The notes under the pieces: model-generated
The model's input: only the letters and a program-made list of their open reading frames with translations
Databases searched by the model: none
Told to the model about the DNA's origin: nothing
Source of the DNA: Strigamia acuminata
Lineage: Eukaryota; Arthropoda; Chilopoda; Geophilomorpha; Linotaeniidae
DNA length: 64,000 bases
Reading direction: 5' to 3'
NCBI GenBank assembly: GCA_949358305.1
Contig: OX442318.1
Location: 4,512,501 to 4,576,500 of the forward strand
Program-made: the position numbers and the translations under genes
Shown: positions 11,401-21,545 of the stretch, one piece after another
Position numbering within the stretch: the stretch's first letter is position 1
How the letters are laid out: each line of letters opens with the position of its first letter

Positions 11401-13297
11401 GCAGTTGGTTCACCGCGTGGCGCACTTTTTCGTGGAGAATTCGCAGTTTGATAAAGCTGTCGATTTGCTCGCCGTTGCAAAAAGGGTAAGTTTGATTTCT
11501 TCTCAGCTGTAGCGGTGTAAATATAAGTTTTTAAGTTTAAAATATGTTTCTAAGTGTAAATATAAGTATTTAAATATAAGTATTTAGGTGTAAATATAAG
11601 TATTTAGGTGTAAATATAAGTTTTTAAGTGTAAATATAAGTTTTTAAATGAAAATATAAGTTTTTAAGTGTAAATATAAGTTTTTAAGTGTAAATATAAG
11701 TATTTAGGTGTAAATATAAGTATTTAGGTGTAAATATAAGTTTTTAAGTGTAAATATAAGTTTTTAAATGTAAATATAAGTTTTTAAGTGTAAATATAAG
11801 TTTTTAAGTGTAAACATTAGTTTTTTAGTGTAAACATTAGTTTTTTAGGTGTAAACATGAGTTTTTAGGTGTAAACATGAGTTTTTAGGTGTAAACATGA
11901 GTTTTTAGGTGTAAACATGAGTTTTTAGGTGTAAACATGAGTTTTTAGGTGTAAACATGAGTTTTTAGGTGTAAACATGAGTTTTTAGGTGTAAACATGA
12001 GTTTTGAGGTGTAAACATGAGTTTTGAGGTGTAAACATGAGTTTTGAGGTGTAAACATGAGTTTTGAGGTGTAAACATGAGTTTTTATGTGTAAACTTGC
12101 ACTGGTTAGCACTACAATCAACTAAATCAATAAGCAAATTTAATTAACAATTCAGTATGTCGAAGCACTGGACTTATGTGTCGAGCACAACATCGCCATA
12201 AACGAAGACCTAGCCGAGAAACTAACACCGGTCAAAGGCGAGGCGGACGAAGAACTTCGAATGCGGGTTCTAGAAAAAGTGGCCGACAGCTGCTACCAAC
12301 AAGAAAACTACCAACTCGCCACCAAAAAATACACGCAGGCGGGAAACAAAATCAAGGTACCAACACTACAAACGCCATTTCATCCCCAAATTTACACAAA
12401 CTCCAATAATCTTTTTCAGGCAATGAAAGCGCTCCTCAAATCCGGAAACACAGAAAAAATCGTCTTCTTCGCCAACGTGTCGCGGCAGAAGGAAATCTAC
12501 ATAATGGCCGCCAATTACTTGCAATCGTTGGACTGGAGAGAACAACCGGAAGTCATGAAACACATCATTCTGTTTTACACAAAAGCACGTTCCCTCGATC
12601 TTTTAGGCGGCTTCTACGAAGCCTGTGCGCAGGTTAACGCGACATGTTTATTTATCGGTGCGTTTATTTAATTTAATTTTGATTTTTAGGCCGAAATCGA
12701 CGAATATCAAAACTACGAGAAAGCGCTGGGCGCTTTAAACGAAGCGCAGAAGTGTTTTAATAAGATTTCGGAGCGGACGGCGGCTCAAGACGAGCGCACG
12801 ATGCAATTGCAGACCAAGTTGGAGTTGGTCAAGAAGTTTGTGCACGCGCGTCGCGTTTACGAGGCGAATCCCGAGGAGTCCATGAAGTTTTGTCAGTCGC
12901 TTCTTTCCGAGCCGAGTTTGGACGCCGGCGTGCGGCGCGGCGACATTCTCGGGTTCATGATCGAACATTACGCGAGACAACAGAATTACAAAACTGTAAA
13001 TATTTGATCGAGTTTGATCGATTGATTGAATTTATAACGAATTGAAAATTTCAGGCGTATAATTTAATCGAAGAAATGCGAACGAAATTAAGCAACGTGA
13101 ATTTGGCGTATTACGTGAACGTGTCAACGATTGAGACGATTTTCGCACGCTTGGATATGCCGTTGAATCGGGCCAGCCTCGGTTTGAATAAAGAGATGGT
13201 GCGCAGCAATGCGGGCGGGGACGAAGGAGACGAAATCGAGGAACACGTCAACGAGAAAAACGATATTTTTAGTGCCGGAGATGTTTTTGCACACTAA
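2448..13297 (+). CDS. IFT140: IFT140, intraflagellar transport 140 homolog, 23 exons, 1483 aa
   Basis: This is a subunit of the IFT-A complex, which drives retrograde transport and membrane-protein entry in cilia. Exons are 2448-2594, 2660-2884, 3559-3683, 3747-4169, 4985-5091, 5154-5299, 5359-5733, 6444-6689, 6748-6896, 7892-8042, 8105-8233, 8308-8519, 8893-9154, 9788-9894, 10478-10573, 10643-10775, 10914-11057, 11116-11244, 11303-11485, 12156-12356, 12420-12632, 12690-12995 and 13055-13297. They sum to 4452 nt with continuous phase and no internal stop. Human IFT140 has 1462 residues. N-terminal WD40 blades are visible ([53 protein letters not shown]). The C-terminal half is TPR-like solenoid with strongly conserved family blocks ([67 protein letters not shown]). 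The tail is acidic. Most introns are 58-75 bp; the long ones hold minisatellites or transposons. In Drosophila the orthologue is rempA, needed in ciliated sensory neurons. Confidence 0.97.
2928..3475. repeat. IFT140 intron 2 minisatellite (two ~20-bp families)
   Basis: The first half repeats AAAATGAAATTTTACGTTA-like units of 19-20 bp. From about 3238 the second half repeats a 20-bp unit of the form TTCAGTTTTTACCGAAAAAA. Each unit carries one A-tract and one T-tract. The array nearly fills intron 2 (2885-3558). Confidence 0.9.
4184..4915. repeat. IFT140 intron 4 minisatellite (21-bp unit)
   Basis: More than 30 copies of a 21-bp unit of the form GGCATAAAAATAGTCAATTT plus one T, with variants that drop a few bases. 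Because 21 is a multiple of 3, the array mimics a heptapeptide ORF (GIKIVNF), which is not a gene. It fills most of intron 4. Confidence 0.92.
5800..6360. repeat. IFT140 intron 7 minisatellite (~30-31-bp unit)
   Basis: Some 17 degenerate copies of a unit built from GGCTTAAAACACTAAAAATT followed by a GAAATATTTTT block, 30-31 bp in total. It fills intron 7 (5734-6443). Confidence 0.9.
6910..7852. mobile_element. MITE-like inverted-repeat element in IFT140 intron 9, split by an LTR-like insertion
   Basis: The left end (GCGTTCAATCTTAAATGGAT near 6913) is mirrored imperfectly by ATCCATTTAATATCGAACGC near 7830-7849. The ends also resemble those of the element at 63-275. A tandem TGATTTCGC run follows the left end. 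Most of the interior is the unrelated LTR-like block at 7017-7563, implying nesting. The whole intron is 995 bp. Confidence 0.5.
7017..7563 (+). mobile_element. probable solo LTR nested in IFT140 intron 9
   Basis: A GC-richer block starts TGTGACC and ends CACTCACA, an LTR-style TG...CA with 5-bp inverted tips. It contains an AATAAA signal near 7438. Its last ~130 bp are clearly related to 63761-63883 at the other end of the window (shared TGTGTGTTG, GTCCAGC, GCGTCCGTCC and ACACTCACA words). No clean target duplication is visible, so the exact 5' edge is uncertain. The ORFs crossing it are chance. Confidence 0.5.
8526..8890. repeat. IFT140 intron 12 T-rich minisatellite (~31-bp unit)
   Basis: Irregular GTTGTTTTTT units give way to a 31-bp unit built from TTTATTCATTTTTTATTG plus TTGTTTTTTGTTA, about seven copies. 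It fills intron 12 and also serves as an extreme polypyrimidine tract before the acceptor at 8892. The Phe-rich ORFs here are artefacts. Confidence 0.88.
9186..9741. mobile_element. Tigger/pogo-like MITE in IFT140 intron 13
   Basis: The termini are CAGTCGAAACTCTTTATAAC and its reverse complement, flanked by TA on both sides (9184-9185 and 9742-9743), as expected for Tc1/mariner-superfamily insertions. The interior has further TTCGTTATAACGA words and no transposase. Relatives lie at 18700, 36311, 45467 and 48260. Confidence 0.85.
9915..10400. repeat. IFT140 intron 14 minisatellite (~21-bp unit)
   Basis: About 20 units of the form TTTAATGAAATTTTGCCCTT plus T, with GGTCTTTT and GGTTATTTT variants in the first half. 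The period is close to 21 bp. The repeated peptide frame across it is not a gene. Confidence 0.9.
10812..10885. mobile_element. fragment of the ATATCGG palindromic element, IFT140 intron 16
   Basis: A short segment with ATATCGGCCGAT, GGTTGCCGATTATCGGTATC and ATATCGGTCAAAAT. It matches the ends and interior of the hAT-like element at 56788-57206. Confidence 0.6.
11520..12095. repeat. IFT140 intron 19 minisatellite (20-bp units, two blocks)
   Basis: The first block repeats GTGTAAATATAAGTTTTTAA. From about 11810 it turns into GGTGTAAACATGAGTTTTTA, with a short run of TTTTGAG variants near 12000-12070. Both blocks have period 20, so the second probably arose from the first by local spread of a variant. 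Confidence 0.92.
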
Positions 13298-13839
13298 GCC
13301 ACAATGTTTCTTAGTGATTAATTTATTCTTTGAAGGTTTATGAGGAAATAATAGCCTGGGTTTGAATTATAGCCTGGTTATGAACTAACCTTTGATTTGT
13401 GATACGAATTCAATCATTGCACCGTCCATCAAATTGTTTTTATGTTGTTTTTTAAATTTAAATTATATTTTATTATCAAAATATAAAGAATCCAGAATAA
13501 TAATAAAAATTAAAAAATAATGGATGTATTTAACGGGTTTCAATGCGCGCAGTGTTTAAACAGCAAAACGTAGACTTTATGACTGAAAATACGCGCCAAG
13601 AATTAAAGATGACTATTCCAAACTTTTTGGACATGATTTTCATTATTCCAAACTTTTTAGACACTGGTGTTGCATTCAAAAGCAGATTACTAGGTAAATG
13701 TCGCTGTTTGGATCGTGAACTAGCTTAATTGGGTATAAACCGGCTCTTGCGGTCCGTCCATACCAAATGATTTGTCGAAGATTAAAATTAACCTACTTGT
13801 ATTGACACTGCTCAGCAGGTGAGAATTTATTATTTTCAT

Positions 13840-13884
13840 TGACGTCATTTCAAATGTGTGGCAGCCGTGAAAAAAGACTATAAA
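13840..13884 (+). promoter_or_regulatory. TLCD A core promoter: CRE and TATA box
   Basis: A perfect palindromic CRE (TGACGTCA, 13840-13847) is followed by TATAAA at 13879-13884, 37 bp upstream of the ATG at 13921. The same arrangement is kept upstream of TLCD B (17403-17410 and 17442-17447). In copy C both elements carry point changes. Confidence 0.6.
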
Positions 13885-13920
13885 TTGTACCGTTCATGAT
13901 TGCATAGAAATTGTGCACTA

Positions 13921-16387
13921 ATGGACCGAATAGTTGCATTCCTCGGCTCAACTTATGGACCAATGTCCACTGTGCGCGCATTGTTTTTCTTTGGAGTAAC
14001 ATTTAAGATTTTTGGAAAGACAGCTCCTGCAATATGCAGGGAAAATGAGTTGTCAATATGGAGATGGCAAAACAGGAGCAATTCATTCCTCCATGCGATT
14101 GTGACCGGCTTCGGTGCCTTAATTTGGTAATTTACTAACTAGGTTGTCATAAAATCACATTATTTTAATATTATTTTTCTTGTTTAGTCTTTACACTGAT
14201 CCTGCATTATTGGACGATATGTTTTACCATTTTTCCCAGTCCAGTTATGGATTGGTTCATTTTTCATTGGGTAAGCGACTGCTACGTTTTTTATTGTTTC
14301 TCTTAACGGCCAAGACCTTTAACGTTCACTTTACGTTTCTTTGTGCTATAAAAGCATGTTGTAAATTTTTTTTCCCTAAAAAATGTTGATTTCTATTAAA
14401 TTTTTATTTATTTATTTATTTGATTTTATAATTTCACTTTTAGGTTATTTCTTGCTTGATACTGTGGATTTGATGATACATGAACCGACAGGCATGCGAA
14501 CGTATATAAACACTATTCACCACCTTGTAGTACGTTACACCCTCCCTATTTCGCCGATTTAGTCTTTAAAAATTCTTAAAAAATATTAAAAAATAGTCTT
14601 GAATGAAATATGATGTAAAACTAGATTATCATTCCTTTTTTCTTTTATTTAGGTAGTTTTTTTCATGTTTGTGAATGTTTTCTTCGTGAAATTCAATGGT
14701 TTTGCAATGGTAGCTTTATCTCTTGAAACAGGCAACATACTTCTGTACGCCAGAGAATTGCTTCTATTAGCAGGCTCATCAAGACACACTCTAATTTCCC
14801 AAATTTATAACACAATAAATACTGGTGAGTATAAAATGCGGTAACTCAGATGAAGATTAACAGAAAAAGTATGATGTGGTCGTGTCACTTCTGCCATGCA
14901 GCCTGTTTACCATTTAGCGTAGACCAAAACATACAGACTGCAAATTTTGTGGCATGAATGATAAATTATGCGCGCAATGTCTTTGGTCGCCACGGCAACC
15001 ACGTTGTTTTAATGTTCTTTTTGGAAGGCGAAAAGGAACAAGGTGCTGCCGTAGCGACGCTGACAGAGAAAGAGTTGCGGCACGGGCGTCTTTGCCACGT
15101 GAACGAGGAAACATTGGACGAGATGCGCACACGAGAGGCGGTGTATGGAGTGAAGTTTAAGAACCAAAAATTGCCCAAATGCAGGTCGTGCATTGGTGGG
15201 AAACTGTCAAGATCGACATTCAAACGAGCTAATCCACGCGGACTTGATGGGGCCGTTTCAAGTCCCATCTTTGTCAGGGTCAAGATATGCGATGGTGTTG
15301 ACGGACAATTTTTCCAGGAAGAAATTCATCTACTTTCTGAAGTATTTTTCATAATATTCAGGACGCTAATGGAAAACCAAACCGGTAACGCGATTTGCAG
15401 ACTGCGAACGAACAATGGGGGGAGTTCACGAGCCGGTCGTCCGCACGGAATCTTTGCGCATCATTTTGTTTTTGGTGGCGACATTGGGTTTAAAGACCAG
15501 GCAGTTTGATGCGGAGACTGCCTATCTGTACGGAGATCTGGAGGTGGAGATATTTATGGAGCAGACAGAAGGTTTTTCCGAGGACGAACAAGGAGTTTGC
15601 AAGCTCGAACGAAGCCTCTACGGGTTGCGCCAGTCCGGGCACTGTTGGAACAGACGCCTGAATAACGAGCTCACAAAATTAAGTCTAAAACCGCTGGCTG
15701 ACGATGCGTCCGTCTACATTTACGTGGAAAAGGACAGGATTCTCATCCTTGGAGTATATGTTGACGATATACTCGCCGCTTTCTCGAGTGAAAGGATTTT
15801 GGAATGGCTGCTAGTGGGACTAAAATAAAGTTTTCAAGATCGTGGAGATGGGTGAGGTCCATTACCTGCTAGGAATGGAGGTTTGGGTCAGCAAAAATTT
15901 ATCGACGAGATCTTGTACACCTTCGACTAACAAGATCGTGCAAAGGCTTGCACCCCGGTGGTGGTGGGGCAAGATCTCAATATTTTTGAGGATTCCAAAA
16001 GCGTCGATCAACGAGCGTATCAGCAGATTTTGAGCTTCAAAAACAAAAAGATTTTGTGTTTTACTTCAAATTTAAATAAAAAATGACATCATTTCTTGTT
16101 TAAACCTATGTTAAAACTTAAAATACACTTAAACTAAAATTGTTTTTATCTGTTTACGCCTTTTTACTCACTTCCAGTTGTGTACGCTTACTTTATCTTT
16201 TTTTCCAGCCATTTTTATCAGTTATCGCACAACCGTAGCAGCCATTCTGATCAATTGGTTCATTACTGACCAAAATAGACTTCCGATAACCCATTACATC
16301 CTCGCACTATTGGCCATCGTCTCACTAACCGCAGGGAGTATTCATTTATCTTATGCACTCATAAAATCAAACTTCTTTATCAAATAA
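13921..16387 (+). CDS. TLC-domain protein, TLCD1/2 type, copy A, 5 exons, 241 aa
   Basis: Exons are 13921-14126, 14188-14270, 14444-14529, 14653-14824 and 16209-16387 (726 nt). It is a multi-pass membrane protein of the TRAM-LAG1-CLN8 superfamily. TLCD1/2 proteins sit in the plasma membrane and limit polyunsaturated acyl chains in phospholipids, so membrane fluidity is the likely role. Visible family marks are WRWQNRSNSFLHAI before the first core helices, FSLGYFLLDTVD at about residues 94-105, the TLC His pair in NTIHHLV (122-123), LETGNILLYAREL, and a last pair of hydrophobic helices. The length fits TLCD1 (about 247 aa). The last acceptor is the CCAG just before 16209; an acceptor 31 bp upstream would shift the frame in copies A and C. 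Intron 4 holds a decayed copia fragment. The MHRNC-type start upstream uses TTG and is not needed. Confidence 0.85.
14950..16040 (+). pseudogene. decayed Ty1/copia pol fragment in TLCD A intron 4
   Basis: The order is gag-pre-integrase (HVNEETLDEM, then LPKCRSCIGGK zinc-type residues), start of the integrase core in another frame (HADLMGPFQ about 15233-15260, VLTDNFSRKKF), then reverse transcriptase (FDAETAYLYGDLEVEIFMEQ, CKLERSLYGLRQS, and the YVDDI catalytic motif about 15750-15770). The pieces are in at least three frames with internal deletions, and no LTRs are seen. It is a dead, sense-oriented remnant inside an intron. Confidence 0.85.
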
Positions 16388-16454
16388 ACCTGACATTTAT
16401 ATCAGCATCAAATTAACAAAACAAAAAAATTATCTTCAATTTTTCCAACACTAA

Positions 16455-16545
16455 CATGGTGCGCAGTAAGGAGACGAAATCGAGGAGCAAGTTAACGGGA
16501 AAAACGATATTTTTAGTGCTGGAGATGTTTTTGCACACTAAGCCA
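16455..16545 (+). pseudogene. duplicated 3' end of IFT140 (left edge of unit B)
   Basis: The stretch repeats the last ~37 codons of IFT140 exon 23 (13188-13297), with a deletion and several substitutions, ending in the same SAGDVFAH-stop. Similarity continues through the 3' flank to about 16800 and on into TLCD B. It marks the junction of the tandem duplication. Confidence 0.85.
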
Positions 16546-17039
16546 CAATGTTACTTAGTGATTAATTTATTCTTTGCAGGTTTGTGACTAAATAATGGCC
16601 TGGGTTTGAATTGTAGTCTGGTTATGAACTAACCTTTGATTTGTGATACGAATTCAATCATTGCACCGTTCATCAAATCGTTTTTATCTTGTTTTTTTTT
16701 TTACTTTTAAATGTAAATTATATTTTGTTATCAAAATATAAACAATCCAGAATAATAATAAAAATTAAAAAATAATGAATGTATTTAACGGGTTTCAGTG
16801 CGCGCAGTGTTTAAACAGCAAAACGTAGATTTTATGACTGAAAATACGTGCCAAGAATTAAAGATGACTATTCCAAACTTTTTGGACATGATTTTCATTA
16901 TTCCAAACTTTTTAGACACTGCTGTTGCATTCAAAAGCAGTTTGGATTGCGAACTAGCTTTCGTGCAGTTTATTGGGTATAAACCGGCTCTTGCGGTCCG
17001 ACCATACCAAATAATTTGTCGAAGATTAAAATTAAGGCA

Positions 17040-17346
17040 GTGGCTACGTTCATGTCCGACGTGAACGTATTATTTTCATGACGCGCTGTGATTGGCTGAG
17101 ATCTATTCAGGTCGGTTTGTTTCCTCAACGTAATTTTTCTCAAATTCAATGTTTTCGAGGTTTTAGCTTCTTTTTTTCTTACAAGGGGGGGCTTAGCCCC
17201 CCCTTGACCCCCCCAGACCTAACCTTATCCGTTTTTAGCAAAGTTGACAAAATGAGGATTTTCGTCAATGTATTTCAATGCATCTCTCAACCAATCACAG
17301 CGCGTCATGAAAATAATACGTTCATGTCGGACATGAACGTAGCCAC
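17040..17346. mobile_element. MITE with long inverted repeats upstream of TLCD B
   Basis: The ends are GTGGCTACGTTCATGTCC and its reverse complement, and the inverted arms run about 60 bp. The centre holds a G-run / C-run hairpin (about 17187-17213). A diverged relative lies in PGAP6 intron 6 at 51640. It is absent from the equivalent site of copy A (about 13790). Confidence 0.85.
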
Positions 17347-17483
17347 TTCGTAAAAGGCAAACTATTGACACTGCTCAGCAGGTGAGAATTTAATATTTTC
17401 ATTGACGTCATTTCAAACGTGTGGCAGCCGTGAAAAAAGACTATAAATCGTACCGTTCAAGATTGCATAGAAATTGCTCACTA

Positions 17484-19673
17484 ATGGACCGACTAGTTGC
17501 ATTTCTCGGCTCAACGTATGGACCTATGTCCACTGTCTGCGCATTGTTTTTCTTTGGAATAGCATCCAAGATTTTTGAAAAGACAGCTCCTGCAATATGC
17601 AGGGAAAATGAGTTGTCAATATGGAGATGGCAAAACAGGAGCAATTCATGCTTCCATGCGGTTGTGACCGGCTTCGGTGCCTTAATTTGGTAATTTACTA
17701 ACTAGGTTGTCATAAAATCACATTATTTTAATATTATGATATTTTTTAGTCTTTACACTGATCCTGCATTATTAGACGATATGTTAGACCATTTTTCCCA
17801 GTCCAGTTATGGATTGATTCATTTTTCATTGGGTAAGCGACTGCTTTATATACGAGTACAGTGGTTGCAACCTTTTGCAAAAGTACCTTTTGGATGATGT
17901 GTTTTACGTCATTTCCGGTCTCGAAAAGGAAGAAGAGGAAAGATTTGTCTCTCCTTTCGCAAATTGAACGCAACTATTATTTGTCCTTTAGTTATATTTC
18001 CTGGCGCGACATTATTTACCGCGACATCAATGTACCGTGACAAGCCGTCTCTAAAAAATGGTTCTGTCGAGGCTTTCATCTAAAAACCAGTAAGGTTAAG
18101 TCCACGGAGGGTCAAGGGGGGATACCGAAAACACGCGTAGTCGCAGTATATTGATGTCGAGGTAGACAAATGTCGTGCTTCTTTTTATTTTTTTATATTT
18201 TTGATTTTATAATTTCACTGTAGGTTCACTGTAGGTTATTTCTTGCTCGATACTATGGATTTGATTATACATGCACCGACAGGCATCCAAATGTATCTAC
18301 GAACTATTCACCACCTTATCGTACGTTATACCCTACCTATTTCGCCGCTTTAGTCTTTACAAATTCTTAAACTTTGCAATAAGTTAAATAACATTAAAAA
18401 CTAGTCTTGAATGAAATATGATGTAAAAGTAGATTACCATTCTCTCTTTTCTTTTTTTTAGGTAATTTTTTTCATGATTGTGAATGTTTTACTTGTGAAA
18501 TTCAATGGTTTTGCAATAGTAGTTTTATCAGTTGAAATAAGCAACGTACTTCTGAACGCCAGAGAATTGCTTCATATAGCAGGCATAGCAAGAGATAGTC
18601 TAATTTCCAAAATTAATAGCACACTAAATGCTGGTGAGTATAAAATGCGACAACTCGGATGAAGATTAACAGAAAAAGCACAATGTGGTCATGTCACTAC
18701 AGTCGAAAGTCATTATAACGAATCGCAAGGGACCCGAAGAATCGATTCGCTATATCGAAATTTTTTAACATGGTGTTCTATGGCCAGCCAACCAAACCAG
18801 GTATTCGTTATATCGATAATTCGTTATAAGAAGTTTCGACACTGTACTGCCATGCAGCCAGTTTAACATTTAGCATAGACCGAAACACAAAGACTGCAAA
18901 TTTTACGCTAGCTGCATTCAAAAATTAAAATATTTTGTGTTTTACTTCAATTTTAAAACAAAAATTAAACTATTTCCTGTCCTATTTATTAAATTAAATT
19001 ATACCGTATTACCTTGCATTAGCATGTTTTTAAAATTTTCTTCAAAAAGTGTATACCGGCATGCCGGTAGAAAACGAAACATGCCGGTATAAGTGTTTTT
19101 TTTTTTTAAAGAGCCCAGATGAATAATTATATTGGATATTGGGTCTGAAATTTGAGTTTTATTAATATTCAGAAGATTATTACTAAAATTTGGGAAAATT
19201 TATACAAATTTCATACATTTTGGACATCAAAAAATGATTTTTTTTGTTGTTTTGGCTAAATTCTTTAAAAAAGGATCCGTCCTCACTTACATCGTTAAAA
19301 ACGGGGTTTATCGGCATACTGGTTTATGCGAGGTAATACGGTATTAATTATTTATTTATAATTATAATTATATATTTATAATATATTTATTATAATTACA
19401 ATAATAAATAAAAATCTAAACTTCAAATACACAATGTTGACACCTTTTTACTCGCTTCCAGTTGTGTACGCTTGCTTTATCTTTTTTTTTCCAGCCATTT
19501 TCATCAGTTGTCGCACAACCATAGTCGCTATTCTGATCAACTGGTTCATCACTGACCAAAACAAACTTCCGACAACCCATTACATCCTCGCACTATCGGC
19601 CATCATCCCACTAATCGCCATAAGTATTTATTTACCTCATCAATTCATAAAATCAGACTTCTTTTCCAAATAA
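17484..19673 (+). CDS. TLC-domain protein, TLCD1/2 type, copy B, 5 exons, 241 aa
   Basis: Exons are 17484-17689, 17750-17832, 18235-18320, 18462-18633 and 19495-19673, exactly the exon lengths of copy A (206, 83, 86, 172, 179). The His pair and the GYFLLDTMD block are kept. The reading frame is open. A 12-bp duplication places two acceptor-like AGGT words before exon 3 (18222 and 18233); only the second keeps the frame. Intron 2 carries an insertion shared with copy C (about 17855-18185), and intron 4 carries two MITEs. The same lipid-related membrane role as copy A is expected. Confidence 0.83.
17855..18190. other. intron-2 insertion shared by TLCD B and C
   Basis: A block with CTTTTGCAAAAGTACC, GGTCTCGAAAAGGAAGAAGA-like and ACCGCGACATCAATGTACC words is also found at about 34948-35290 in copy C, but not in the 173-bp intron 2 of copy A. 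It is probably an old transposon of unknown type. The LTR element of copy C sits at its left edge. Confidence 0.6.
18700..18844. mobile_element. Tigger-like MITE in TLCD B intron 4
   Basis: CAGTCGAAA start and TTTCGACACTG end, with TA flanks. It occupies the same intronic position as the copy at 36311 in TLCD C. The uninterrupted site is seen in TLCD A (about 14885). Confidence 0.8.
19002..19343. mobile_element. TA-flanked MITE, TACCGTATTACC family
   Basis: The ends are TACCGTATTACC and GGTAATACGGTA, consistent with a TA duplication flanking CCGTATTACC. A second member is in Rac1 intron 2 (40280-40638). There is an inner ACCGGCATGCCGGT palindrome. Confidence 0.75.
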
Positions 19674-19724
19674 ACTAAACATTTATTATCAACAAAAAAA
19701 TATTATTTTCAATTTTTACACTTC

Positions 19725-20096
19725 CTTTGACTCTTAACAAACCTCTCAAAATCCTCCTCCTCTCTTTCATCACCCCTCGTCTTCTCCCCATCCTCCTCCT
19801 CCTCATCCCCATCCAACACCACATCAAACCCCACTCTCTCACTCCCCAAAGTATTCATAACCACCTCATCCCCAGCCCCAGCATCCCTCTTAACCCTCCA
19901 AATCCTCCTGCATCTTTCCCCCGACCGCCCCCAACATCTTCTCCTTCAACTTCATGTACTCGACCTTATAATCGGCCAAATACTCCTTCTCCTTCGCGTC
20001 CAAAACCCCCAAAAACTCGTCCAACACGACCCCGGTGAGCGACGAAACCCCAACACAACTCAAATGCACGTAGAACTCGTCCAAAACGTTGTTGCA
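19725..20096 (-). pseudogene. duplicated 3' end of GPN1 (right edge of unit B)
   Basis: This matches the last ~124 codons of GPN1 (37509-37874 on the minus strand): the [24 protein letters not shown] and [10 protein letters not shown] blocks remain. A 2-nt deletion breaks the frame just after the GGKMQEDL part. Similarity stops abruptly at about 20090, where the sequence runs into the GC-rich satellite. It is a dead fragment with no P-loop half. Confidence 0.9.
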
Positions 20097-20132
20097 TTTC
20101 ATAGTTTTTGATTTCCGTGCATGCTACACGAA

Positions 20133-21545
20133 GGCTCCCCAGCGGGCTCCCCAGCGGGCTCCCCAGCGGGCTCCCCAGCGGGCTCCCCAGCGGGCTCCCC
20201 AGCGGGCTCCCCAGCGGGCTCCCCAGCGGGCTCCCCAGCGGGCTCCCCAGCGGGCTCCCCAGCGGGCTCCCCAGCGGGCTCCCCAGCGGGCTCCCCAGCG
20301 GGCTCCCCAGCGGGCTCCCCAGCGGGCTCCCCAGCGGGCTCCCCAGCGGGCTCCCCAGCGGGCTCCCCAGCGGGCTCCCCAGCGGGCTCCCCAGCGGGCT
20401 CCCCAGCGGGCTCCCCAGCGGGCTCCCCAGCGGGCTCCCCAGCGGGCTCCCCAGCGGGCTCCCCAGCGGGCTCCCCAGCGGGCTCCCCAGCGGGCTCCCC
20501 AGCGGGCTCCCCAGCGGGCTCCCCAGCGGGCTCCCCAGCGGGCTCCCCAGCGGGCTCCCCAGCGGGCTCCCCAGCGGGCTCCCCAGCGGGCTCCCCAGCG
20601 GGCTCCCCAGCGGGCTCCCCAGCGGGCTCCCCAGCGGGCTCCCCAGCGGGCTCCCCAGCGGGCTCCCCAGCGGGCTCCCCAGCGGGCTCCCCAGCGGGCT
20701 CCCCAGCGGGCTCCCCAGCGGGCTCCCCAGCGGGCTCCCCAGCGGGCTCCCCAGCGGGCTCCCCAGCGGGCTCCCCAGCGGGCTCCCCAGCGGGCTCCCC
20801 AGCGGGCTCCCCAGCGGGCTCCCCAGCGGGCTCCCCAGCGGGCTCCCCAGCGGGCTCCCCAGCGGGCTCCCCAGCGGGCTCCCCAGCGGGCTCCCCAGCG
20901 GGCTCCCCAGCGGGCTCCCCAGCGGGCTCCCCAGCGGGCTCCCCAGCGGGCTCCCCAGCGGGCTCCCCAGCGGGCTCCCCAGCGGGCTCCCCAGCGGGCT
21001 CCCCAGCGGGCTCCCCAGCGGGCTCCCCAGCGGGCTCCCCAGCGGGCTCCCCAGCGGGCTCCCCAGCGGGCTCCCCAGCGGGCTCCCCAGCGGGCTCCCC
21101 AGCGGGCTCCCCAGCGGGCTCCCCAGCGGGCTCCCCAGCGGGCTCCCCAGCGGGCTCCCCAGCGGGCTCCCCAGCGGGCTCCCCAGCGGGCTCCCCAGCG
21201 GGCTCCCCAGCGGGCTCCCCAGCGGGCTCCCCAGCGGGCTCCCCAGCGGGCTCCCCAGCGGGCTCCCCAGCGGGCTCCCCAGCGGGCTCCCCAGCGGGCT
21301 CCCCAGCGGGCTCCCCAGCGGGCTCCCCAGCGGGCTCCCCAGCGGGCTCCCCAGCGGGCTCCCCAGCGGGCTCCCCAGCGGGCTCCCCAGCGGGCTCCCC
21401 AGCGGGCTCCCCAGCGGGCTCCCCAGCGGGCTCCCCAGCGGGCTCCCCAGCGGGCTCCCCAGCGGGCTCCCCAGCGGGCTCCCCAGCGGGCTCCCCAGCG
21501 GGCTCCCCAGCGGGCTCCCCAGCGGGCTCCCCAGCGGGCTCCCCA
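20133..21545. repeat. perfect 12-bp GC-rich satellite, ~118 copies
   Basis: The unit is GGCTCCCCAGCG and every 60-base line from 20161 to 21540 appears identical, so I see no variant in about 1.4 kb. The unit has no stop in any frame, so long repetitive ORFs (GSPL, APQR, GLPS, AGSP) exist on both strands; none has a credible gene context. The C-rich strand is the plus strand, with CCCC every 12 bp and GGGCTCCCC self-pairing potential. The array starts about 40 bp after the GPN1 pseudogene break. Confidence 0.97.

Noticed and set aside
13543-13728. Frame starting MRAVFKQQNVDF, also present in unit B
   Set aside because: The ATG is GTG in unit B and the frames diverge after a doubled IPNFLD segment. 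It is duplicated along with the flank, not kept as a protein.
20133-21545. CRISPR-like array
   Set aside because: Units are contiguous with no spacers, and the context is a eukaryotic genome.
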